From assembly GCA_031260765.1 (NCBI GenBank), contig JAISKX010000166.1, positions 1 to 5,615 on the forward strand: a stretch of DNA of 5,615 nucleotides, read 5' to 3'. Every line of letters starts with the position of its first letter. Within the stretch, counting starts at the first letter, position 1. Shown here piece by piece: positions 1-5,615 of this stretch. The DNA is from Endomicrobium sp. (GTDB taxonomy: Bacteria; Elusimicrobiota; Endomicrobiia; Endomicrobiales; Endomicrobiaceae). The position numbers and the translations under genes were made by a program. A model generated the notes under the pieces. That model searched no databases. It had not been told where the DNA came from and was given only the letters and a program-made list of their open reading frames with translations.

Positions 1-3000
1 GAGTCGTTGAAGGATTTTTTAAGTCAAATACAAGACCAGAATGGATGATAATCACAGTTCTCCCAGTGATACCGCCGGACCTTAGACCTTTGGTGGCATT
101 GGACGGCGGCAGATTTGCCACTTCTGATTTGAACGATTTATATAGAAGAATCATCAATAGAAATAATAGATTGCGCCACATTGAACAATTGAAAGCACCT
201 ACCGTGATGATAAATAATGAAAAAAGATTATTGCAGGAAGCCGTTGACGCTCTTATAGATAATGATTCAAGACCCAGACCAGTGACAGGCGCGGGCAATA
301 GACCTCTAAAATCTTTGTCTGACACTCTTAAAGGCAAACAAGGTCGTTTCAGACAGAATTTGCTCGGTAAAAGAGTGGACTATTCAGGCAGAAGCGTGAT
401 TGTTGTGGGACCAAACTTAAAACTCAATCAATGCGGTCTTCCAAAAGAAATGGCTTTGGAATTGTTTAAACCTTTCATTATCAAAGAATTGGTAAAACAG
501 GAAAACGCAACTCTAAAATCAGCAAAAAGAATGTTGGAAAGAGGCGATGCTAAGGTTTGGAATATTCTTGAAAATGTGACAAAAAATCATCCTATTCTTT
601 TAAACAGAGCGCCCACTTTGCACAGACTCGGTATTCAAGCTTTTGAGCCTGTTTTGGTTGAAGGCAAATCCATACAATTGCATCCTCTTTCTTGCGCGGC
701 TTTTAACGCTGATTTTGACGGCGACCAAATGGCGGTTCATTTACCTATATCTTTAGAGGCTCAGCTTGAAGCTAAAGTTCTTATGATGGCTACAAAAAAC
801 ATATTGTCTCCCGCGTCAGGCAAACCTATAGCGGTTCCTTCTCAGGATATGGTTTTAGGAAGCTGCTTTTTGACGAAAGAAAAATACGGAGTTGACGGCG
901 AGGGCAGACTTTTCTCGTCTGTGAACGAGGTAATCAGCGCTTATCAAATGGGCAAAGTTGATTTGCAAGCCAGAATCAAAGTTGTTGGGATTACAAATAC
1001 AAGAGATGAAAAACTCAAAGACAATGAACAATCAGATATTTTAAAATGGAAAAATTATAAGGCTGAAGACGGTAAAGAAATTATGAATTATACTACCGTC
1101 GGCAGAATAATTTTTAACGAGCAGCTCCCTAAAGAAGCCGACGGCTCGTATTCTTTGGGCTATCAAAATCAAAATATGACTAAAAAAGAGTTGGGCGCAT
1201 TGGTTGATAGATGTTATAAAGAGCTCGGTCAATATAGGACTGTTGTTCTTTTAGACGAAATCAAAAAGCTCGGATATAAATATGCTACAAGAGCAGGCAT
1301 TTCAATTTCAATAGACGAGATGAAAATTCCGCCTAAAAAAGAGAAATTGGTAAGAGATGCAAAAACTCAAATTAAGTCTATTGAAAGTCAAGCCAAACAA
1401 GGGCTTATCACAGAAAGCGAAAGATACAATAAGATAATAGATATTTGGACTAAGGTTACAGATGAAGTAGCCGACATTATGTTTGACGAGATGAGAAAAG
1501 ACGAGACAGAACCCATAAAGAAAGGCGAGAACAGATTCAATTCTATTTATATGATGGCAAATTCCGGCGCGAGAGGTTCAAGACAGCAAGTCAGACAGCT
1601 TGCGGGTATGCGCGGTCTTATGGCGAAACCTCAGAAAAAACTCACCGGCGGAATCGGCGAAATCATTGAAACTCCAATCATTTCAAATTTCAGAGAAGGG
1701 TTGACAGTTCTTGAATATTTTATTTCCACTCACGGCGGCAGAAAAGGGTTGTCAGATACAGCTTTAAAAACCGCTGAGGCGGGTTATTTGACAAGAAGGC
1801 TTATTGATGTCGCTCATGATGTGGTTGTTTCAGAAGAAGATTGTAAAACCGTCAACGGCGTATTTATAGGAACATTGCAAAGCGGCGACGAAGTAGTTGA
1901 GAAAATTGACGAGCGCGTAGTCGGCAGAGTCGATCTTGTTAATGTCGTAAGCGTTATAGACGATGAATTGATTGTCAAAAGAGGGGAAGTAATCACTTCT
2001 GAAAAAGCGAAAAAACTCATTGAATCAGGCATTGATAAAATAGGTATAAGAAGCGTTTTGACTTGCGAAGCAGACCACGGTATATGCGCGAAATGTTACG
2101 GTATAAATCCTGCGACAGGCAAGATGGTTGAAGTCGGCGAAGCTGTAGGAATTATAGCGGCTCAATCTATCGGCGAGCCCGGCACTCAGCTTACTCTTAG
2201 AACATTCCATATCGGAGGAACGGCAAGCCGCGTTGTTCAACGCTCTGAAATATATGCCGAAAACAATGGAACGGCGGACTATTACAATTTAAAAACCATT
2301 AAAAATAAAAACGGCGAGACTATAGTGTTAAGTAGAAATACCGAGCTTGCATATTCGGAATATCCAGTTCATCGCAGACAAGTTTATCAAATACCCTATG
2401 GAGCGGTGATAGAAGTGCAAGATGGTCAAAAGGTTGAGGTAAAAGTTGATTCAGAAACTGGAATAAAGAAAAATATTTTGATAGCTAAATGGGACCCGCA
2501 TTCCAAGCCGATTATCAGCGAATTTAACGGAACTGTTCATTTTGTGGATATAAAAGAAGGCGTCACTTTACAGAAAGAGAAATCAAAAATCACAGGACAA
2601 ATTGAAAGAGTTATTATTGACCATCCTGCAGACAGAAAAAGCCCGATAATTGTCATTAAATCAGAGGGCAAAGAAGTCATTGAATATCCTCTTCCTGTTG
2701 ATACCACTCTTGTAGTCCACGATGGCGCGGAAGTTTCCGCAGGCGATATTTTGGCTAAAATTCCTCAAGAGGTTTCTAAGTCAAAAGATATCACAGGCGG
2801 TCTCCCGAGAGTTGCTGAGCTTTTTGAAGGCAGAAGACCTAAAAATGCTGCAGTCGTTTCTGAAATAGACGGTATAGTTCATTTGGGCGGCCCGACTGCA
2901 AAAGGCAGCATAAAGGTTGAAGTTGAGAATGCAGAAACTGGTATGAAAATGGATTATCTCGTCCCAGCCGGCAGACATTTGGTTGTGTATGAGGGCGATA

Positions 3001-3512
3001 GAGTTAAAGAGGGAGAATCCCTTTCGGACGGAGCTATCAATCCTCACGATATTCTTAAAGTAAAAGGGCCAAAAGAAGTTCAAGAATATCTCGTCAATGA
3101 AATTCAGCAGGTTTATAGACTGCAAGGTGTGTCTATAAACGACAAACATATAGAGATAATAGTTAAACAGATGTTGTCAAATGTTAGGATTACGGATTCA
3201 GGCGGCAGCAAATTCTTAAACGGAGAAATAGTGTCTAAGTATAGATATGAAAAAGAAAGAAAGCTTGCCAGATCCGAAGGCAGAAAAGTTCCTGCCGCTC
3301 AGCATATTCTTTTGGGCATAACGAAAGCTTCTTTATCGTCGGATTCGTTTATATCTGCGGCATCTTTCCAAGAGACTACGAGAATTTTGACGGAAGCGGC
3401 TGTGTCGGGACAAATTGATACTTTAAAAGGGTTAAAAGAAAATGTTTCTATCGGACATTTAATCCCGGCGGGGACAGGTCTTAGAATGGGTTATAGCGCA
3501 GGAAATAAATAA
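1..3512 (+). CDS. rpoC: DNA-directed RNA polymerase subunit beta' (5'-truncated by window edge)
   Basis: Encodes the beta' subunit of RNA polymerase, which holds the catalytic Mg ion, clamp, bridge helix and trigger loop. The frame is open from base 3. The ATG at 45 is internal: codons upstream of it already encode the conserved PEWM block, and Met45 aligns near E. coli residue 237, so about 222 N-terminal residues, including the first zinc site, lie outside. Counting from that Met: lid and sigma-binding clamp helices at 12-75, catalytic NADFDGDQM at 221-229 (Asp223, 225, 227), F-loop around 520-540, bridge helix about 555-590, second zinc site Cys600, 674, 681, 684 (same spacing as E. coli 814, 888, 895, 898), trigger loop 702-728 with His722, then an SI3 domain to about 914, and DITGGLPR at 915. 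Oddities: Gly565 and Ser570 in the bridge helix, a 7-residue F-loop insert after Pro529, about 15 extra residues at 315-349, and a tail of only 10 residues after IPAGTG. Stop TAA. Identification is certain. Confidence 0.99.
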   Translation, partial: VVEGFFKSNTRPEWMIITVLPVIPPDLRPLVALDGGRFATSDLNDLYRRIINRNNRLRHIEQLKAPTVMINNEKRLLQEAVDALIDNDSRPRPVTGAGNRPLKSLSDTLKGKQGRFRQNLLGKRVDYSGRSVIVVGPNLKLNQCGLPKEMALELFKPFIIKELVKQENATLKSAKRMLERGDAKVWNILENVTKNHPILLNRAPTLHRLGIQAFEPVLVEGKSIQLHPLSCAAFNADFDGDQMAVHLPISLEAQLEAKVLMMATKNILSPASGKPIAVPSQDMVLGSCFLTKEKYGVDGEGRLFSSVNEVISAYQMGKVDLQARIKVVGITNTRDEKLKDNEQSDILKWKNYKAEDGKEIMNYTTVGRIIFNEQLPKEADGSYSLGYQNQNMTKKELGALVDRCYKELGQYRTVVLLDEIKKLGYKYATRAGISISIDEMKIPPKKEKLVRDAKTQIKSIESQAKQGLITESERYNKIIDIWTKVTDEVADIMFDEMRKDETEPIKKGENRFNSIYMMANSGARGSRQQVRQLAGMRGLMAKPQKKLTGGIGEIIETPIISNFREGLTVLEYFISTHGGRKGLSDTALKTAEAGYLTRRLIDVAHDVVVSEEDCKTVNGVFIGTLQSGDEVVEKIDERVVGRVDLVNVVSVIDDELIVKRGEVITSEKAKKLIESGIDKIGIRSVLTCEADHGICAKCYGINPATGKMVEVGEAVGIIAAQSIGEPGTQLTLRTFHIGGTASRVVQRSEIYAENNGTADYYNLKTIKNKNGETIVLSRNTELAYSEYPVHRRQVYQIPYGAVIEVQDGQKVEVKVDSETGIKKNILIAKWDPHSKPIISEFNGTVHFVDIKEGVTLQKEKSKITGQIERVIIDHPADRKSPIIVIKSEGKEVIEYPLPVDTTLVVHDGAEVSAGDILAKIPQEVSKSKDITGGLPRVAELFEGRRPKNAAVVSEIDGIVHLGGPTAKGSIKVEVENAETGMKMDYLVPAGRHLVVYEGDRVKEGESLSDGAINPHDILKVKGPKEVQEYLVNEIQQVYRLQGVSINDKHIEIIVKQMLSNVRITDSGGSKFLNGEIVSKYRYEKERKLARSEGRKVPAAQHILLGITKASLSSDSFISAASFQETTRILTEAAVSGQIDTLKGLKENVSIGHLIPAGTGLRMGYSAGNK

Positions 3513-3524
3513 AAATTTATAAAT

Positions 3525-3529
3525 GAGGA
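3525..3529 (+). promoter_or_regulatory. Shine-Dalgarno sequence of rpsL
   Basis: GAGGA lies 6 nt before the rpsL ATG at 3536. It sits in the 23-nt A+T-rich gap after the rpoC stop, which contains no hairpin or T-tract, so rpsL is probably read from the rpoC transcript. Confidence 0.85.
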
Positions 3530-3535
3530 AATAAA

Positions 3536-3925
3536 ATGCCAACTATTAATCAATTGATTGCAAAGGGAAGAAAAGACATTATTAAAAAAACAAAATCTCC
3601 AGCTTTAAAAAATTGCCCTCAGAGAAGAGGCGTTTGCACGAGAGTTTATACGACGACGCCCAAAAAACCTAATTCCGCTATGAGAAAAGTTGCAAGAGTT
3701 CGTCTTACTTCAGGCTATGAAGTCACTTCTTATATTCCGGGAGTAGGACATAATCTTCAAGAGCATTCTCTTGTTCTCATTCGCGGCGGTCGTGTTAAAG
3801 ATTTGCCGGGGGTGCGCTATCACATCATAAGAGGAACGCTTGATACTACGGGCGTTGACGGGCGCAAACAGTCAAGAAGCAAATACGGAGCAAAGAAAGG
3901 TAAAGCGGCTCCAGCAGCGAAATAG
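3536..3925 (+). CDS. rpsL: 30S ribosomal protein S12
   Basis: S12 is the 30S protein at the decoding centre that helps control tRNA selection and accuracy. The product is 129 residues (E. coli 124) and aligns without gaps to the E. coli protein up to the KYG near the C-terminus; the extra length is a short Ala/Lys-rich tail. Diagnostic blocks are NQLI (5-8), [15 protein letters not shown] (34-48), GHNLQEHS (71-78) and [14 protein letters not shown] (83-96). Lys43, Lys88 and Pro91, where streptomycin-resistance or -dependence changes are known in other bacteria, have the usual sensitive residues. Asp89 is the residue that RimO methylthiolates in E. coli; whether this happens here cannot be seen. 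The start is fixed by the family N-terminus and the GAGGA 6 nt upstream. It follows rpoC by 23 nt and ends in TAG, followed by a long spacer before rpsG. Confidence 0.99.
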   Translation: MPTINQLIAKGRKDIIKKTKSPALKNCPQRRGVCTRVYTTTPKKPNSAMRKVARVRLTSGYEVTSYIPGVGHNLQEHSLVLIRGGRVKDLPGVRYHIIRGTLDTTGVDGRKQSRSKYGAKKGKAAPAAK

Positions 3926-3944
3926 TTTTTAAAAGTTCCAGATG

Positions 3945-3970
3945 ACATTTGCGTTTTTATAAATGTTTTT
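3945..3970 (+). terminator. Weak hairpin plus T-run after rpsL (possible attenuator)
   Basis: ACATTT (3945-3950) and AAATGT (3961-3966) form a 6-bp inverted repeat, extendable by one G-U pair, around a 10-nt loop. T 3966-3970 forms a run of five that overlaps the stem end. The stem is almost all A-T, so it would be a poor intrinsic terminator; partial attenuation or 3'-end processing is as likely, and chance in A+T-rich DNA is possible. Confidence 0.22.
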
Positions 3971-4072
3971 ATATAAGGGCGGGGCTTAAAAAGATTGCAT
4001 TGTTCTAAAAAAGCAAGAATTAAAATATAAAGTAGCAATAGAGAAATGTTTCAGGGTTTCATAATAAATTTG

Positions 4073-4088
4073 TTAAATTAAATTAAAT
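4073..4088 (+). repeat. TTAAA pentamer repeat before rpsG
   Basis: Three tandem copies of TTAAA plus one further T, ending 2 nt before the rpsG Shine-Dalgarno. It should keep the rpsG initiation region unpaired and may help 30S/S1 loading, or it may be simple-sequence drift in an A+T-rich spacer. Confidence 0.6.
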
Positions 4089-4090
4089 GT

Positions 4091-4095
4091 AGAGG
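4091..4095 (+). promoter_or_regulatory. Shine-Dalgarno sequence of rpsG
   Basis: AGAGG lies 6 nt before the ATG at 4102 and fixes the rpsG start. No in-frame upstream start is compatible with the S7 N-terminus (MPR...). Confidence 0.8.
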
Positions 4096-4101
4096 TAAGG
4101 T

Positions 4102-4581
4102 ATGCCACGCAAAGCATTAAAACCAAGAGAAAAAAGAGGATTGCCTGACGGCGATTCAAAATTCGGTTCAGTTCTGATAGCTCGATTTATCAGTAAGCTC
4201 AATTTTAAAGGGAAAAAAAGCATTGCAGAATCTATTATGTATGATGCTTTTGATATTATAAAAGAGAAAACGAGCGAAGACCCAGTAGGAGTTTTCAATA
4301 GAGCTATAGAGAATATCCGCCCATTACTTGAAGTCCGCCCCCGCAGAGTAGGCGGCGCGACATATCAAGTTCCTATGGAAGTTCCTGCAGTTCGTTCTAC
4401 AACGCTTGCAATCAATTGGCTTACCGAGATAGCAAGGAGTAAAACAGGCAGACCGATGTGCGAGAGATTGGCTCAAGAGATAATAGACGCAGGCAAAAAA
4501 GAAGGCGCCGCAATGAAAAAAAGAGAAGACACGCATAAAATGGCGGAAGCCAATAAGGCTTTTGCTCATTATAGATGGTAA
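4102..4581 (+). CDS. rpsG: 30S ribosomal protein S7
   Basis: S7 is a primary 16S rRNA-binding protein that nucleates assembly of the 30S head and borders the mRNA exit (E) site. In E. coli it is also the translational repressor of the str operon. The product is 159 residues, close to the usual 155-160, and ends at AHYRW like most bacterial S7 proteins. Visible blocks: basic N-terminal arm (1-13), KFGS (20-23), GKKSIAESI (37-45), the beta-hairpin [14 protein letters not shown] (81-94) that reaches toward the E-site tRNA, and the C-terminal helix [21 protein letters not shown] region (139-159). Compared with E. coli the N-terminal arm is 3 residues longer, two of them Gly-Asp-type residues inserted between LPD (14-16) and KFGS. 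It follows a 176-nt spacer and precedes fusA by 26 nt. Stop TAA. Start supported by AGAGG and the family N-terminus MPR. Confidence 0.99.
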   Translation: MPRKALKPREKRGLPDGDSKFGSVLIARFISKLNFKGKKSIAESIMYDAFDIIKEKTSEDPVGVFNRAIENIRPLLEVRPRRVGGATYQVPMEVPAVRSTTLAINWLTEIARSKTGRPMCERLAQEIIDAGKKEGAAMKKREDTHKMAEANKAFAHYRW

Positions 4582-4593
4582 AAAATAAAATAT

Positions 4594-4598
4594 AAGGA
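4594..4598 (+). promoter_or_regulatory. Shine-Dalgarno sequence of fusA
   Basis: AAGGA lies 9 nt before the ATG at 4608, inside the 26-nt rpsG-fusA gap. It supports the start that yields the typical EF-G N-terminus MARE. The gap has no terminator, so fusA is probably co-transcribed with rpsG. Confidence 0.75.
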
Positions 4599-4607
4599 TT
4601 TGGAAAA

Positions 4608-5615
4608 ATGGCAAGAGAATATCCGTTAAATAAAATTAGAAATTTTGGAATCGCCGCTCATATAGATGCGGGCAAGACTACAACGACAGAGAGGATTCTT
4701 TACTATACAGGAAGAACTCATAAAATCGGCGAAGTTCATGAAGGCGCCGCTACTATGGACTGGATGGAACAAGAAAGAGAAAGAGGAATTACTATAACTT
4801 CCGCCGCCACATATTGTAAATGGCAGGATATGCAGTTTAATATTATTGATACTCCCGGACATGTGGACTTTACAGCCGAAGTTGAAAGGTCTTTGAGAGT
4901 TTTAGACGGCGCAGTTGTGGTTTTTGATTCAGGTAATGGAGTTGAACCTCAATCTGAAACTGTTTGGAGACAGGCTGATAAATACGGCGTTCCAAGAATA
5001 GTTTTTTCAAACAAAATGGATAAAGTCGGCGCTGATTTCTTTATGGTCATAAAAGATGTTGAAGAAAAATTGGGAGCAAAACCTCTTCCTATACAGATAC
5101 CTATAGGCGTTGAATCAACTTTTGTGGGCATTGTTGATTTGGTTGAGATGAAAGCGAATGTTTGGTCGGGAGAAGAGCTTGGAGCAAAATTTGAAATTGT
5201 GGACATTCCGGAGGATTTAAAAGACAAAGCAAAACAAATGCGTGCTGAGATGTTAGAAGCCCTTGCCGATTTTAGCGATGAAATCATGACTAATTATATG
5301 GAAGGCAAAGATTCTACGGTAGTTCAAATAAAAGCGGCTATAAGAAAAGCTACCCTTGAAATCAAATTGATACCTATGCTTTGCGGCACGGCTTTTAAAA
5401 ATAAAGGCGTTCAACCTATGTTGGATGCAGTGTGCGATTATCTTCCTTCCCCTCTTGACAGAGCGGCTTTTAAAGGAATAAATCCAGAAAATGGCGAGCC
5501 AGACCACAGAGAAGTTGACGATAAAGCTCCTTTTAGCGCTTTGGCTTTTAAGATTCAAGCAGACCCTTTTATAGGCAAGTTGACATATTTTAGAGTTTAT
5601 TCAGGCACTCTTGAA
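4608..5615 (+). CDS. fusA: Translation elongation factor G (3'-truncated by window edge)
   Basis: EF-G is the cytoplasmic GTPase that moves tRNAs and mRNA through the ribosome and, with RRF, helps recycle ribosomes. The window holds the first 336 residues, about half of a typical 690-700; the frame is still open at the last base. GTPase motifs in order: P-loop AHIDAGKTT (17-25), switch [13 protein letters not shown] (57-68) with Thr64, switch [10 protein letters not shown] (81-88) with catalytic His85, G4 NKMD (135-138), and G5-like CGTAFKNKG (259-267). The G' subdomain lies between G4 and G5, and domain II begins near 308 (PFSALAFKI). The switch region is about 7 residues shorter than in E. 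coli, between switch I and DTPGH. Wording such as [12 protein letters not shown] (106-117) and SNKMDK differs from the commoner FDAVAGVEPQSE and VNKMDR, but the protein is plainly canonical EF-G, not the tetracycline-resistance, LepA or type-II paralogue. Domains II-V and a possible downstream tuf gene are outside. Confidence 0.98.
   Translation, partial: MAREYPLNKIRNFGIAAHIDAGKTTTTERILYYTGRTHKIGEVHEGAATMDWMEQERERGITITSAATYCKWQDMQFNIIDTPGHVDFTAEVERSLRVLDGAVVVFDSGNGVEPQSETVWRQADKYGVPRIVFSNKMDKVGADFFMVIKDVEEKLGAKPLPIQIPIGVESTFVGIVDLVEMKANVWSGEELGAKFEIVDIPEDLKDKAKQMRAEMLEALADFSDEIMTNYMEGKDSTVVQIKAAIRKATLEIKLIPMLCGTAFKNKGVQPMLDAVCDYLPSPLDRAAFKGINPENGEPDHREVDDKAPFSALAFKIQADPFIGKLTYFRVYSGTLE

Larger units (their letters stand above)
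3926..4101 (+). other. 176-nt rpsL-rpsG spacer, possible S7 autoregulatory leader
   Basis: This A+T-rich non-coding stretch is the only long gap in the window (neighbouring gaps are 23 and 26 nt). It holds a weak A/T hairpin with a T-run (3945-3970), an isolated G-rich patch (3977-3985), short complementary pairs such as ATTGC 3994-3998 with GCAAT 4035-4039, and a TTAAA repeat just before the rpsG Shine-Dalgarno. In E. coli the S7 protein binds the equivalent spacer and represses translation of the str operon, so an RNA control element is plausible here. I could not draw a convincing fold resembling the S7 site of 16S rRNA. No credible ORF: ATG-started frames at 3942, 3963 and 4046 are 6, 8 and 11 codons. 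The regulatory role is inference. Confidence 0.4.

Noticed and set aside
45..47. ATG as the true rpoC start codon
   Set aside because: The frame is open upstream to the window edge and encodes conserved RpoC sequence ending in PEWM; the gene begins outside the window.
2781..3149. Minus-strand ORF of 122 codons inside rpoC
   Set aside because: It lies wholly antisense to conserved rpoC codons, has no recognisable domain, and other antisense frames of 60-110 codons recur across all four genes as expected by chance.
3662..3808. Streptomycin-resistance alleles in rpsL
   Set aside because: Lys43, Lys88 and Pro91 are the ordinary sensitive-type residues.
3995..4026. Possible sigma70-type promoter for rpsG (TTGCAT or TTGTTC with TAAAAT)
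   Set aside because: Spacings are 20 and 15 nt and the -35 matches are poor; such matches are frequent in A+T-rich DNA.
3942..4081. Tiny ORFs (6, 8 and 11 codons) in the rpsL-rpsG spacer as leader peptides
   Set aside because: No convincing Shine-Dalgarno, no regulatory codon run, and lengths expected by chance.
4949..5558. Overlapping minus-strand ORFs inside fusA
   Set aside because: They are antisense to the conserved EF-G G' and domain II codons and encode nothing recognisable.
4608..5615. fusA being a tetracycline-resistance protein, LepA or EF-G paralogue
   Set aside because: MARE start, [21 protein letters not shown] wording and position after rpsG match canonical EF-G.

Overview
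The window is an ordinary, well-preserved stretch of core genetic-information genes, all on the + strand: the 3' five-sixths of rpoC (RNA polymerase beta'), complete rpsL (S12) and rpsG (S7), and the 5' half of fusA (elongation factor G). Every reading frame is intact, the catalytic motifs are present, and each start codon has a clear Shine-Dalgarno sequence. I found no mobile element, tRNA, rRNA, CRISPR array or defence-like gene, and no support for an undescribed multi-gene system.

Organism: the DNA is visibly A+T-rich, Arg is mostly AGA, and stops are TAA or TAG with no in-frame TGA, so nothing points to an altered code. RpoC carries a domain of about 185 residues (SI3) in the trigger loop, which argues against Firmicutes, Mollicutes, Actinobacteria and Thermus and for a Gram-negative-type lineage. 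The rpoC-rpsL-rpsG-fusA order, the F-loop insert in RpoC and the A+T-rich composition would fit Elusimicrobiota (Endomicrobium-like), a Bacteroidetes/Chlorobi relative or a spirochaete. I lean weakly to Elusimicrobiota from memory of such sequences; a phylogeny is needed to settle it.

Layout: 1-3512 rpoC (starts before the window); 23-nt gap; 3536-3925 rpsL; 176-nt A+T-rich spacer without a convincing gene; 4102-4581 rpsG; 26-nt gap; 4608-5615 fusA (runs off the right edge). The two short gaps and the lack of a strong terminator suggest co-transcription, so the rpoBC and str operons look joined into one unit, as in many bacteria outside the gamma-proteobacteria. The long rpsL-rpsG spacer is the one break in this packing. 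It lies where E. coli S7 represses its own operon, making it the best candidate for a regulatory element.

The genes act together in gene expression: beta' carries the catalytic Mg site of RNA polymerase, S12 and S7 are 30S proteins of the decoding centre and the head/exit site, and EF-G drives translocation. The most interesting protein-level details are in RpoC: a bridge helix reading HGGRKGLSD where bacteria normally have HGARKGLAD, a 7-residue insertion in the F-loop, and about 15 extra charged residues between the catalytic motif and the F-loop.
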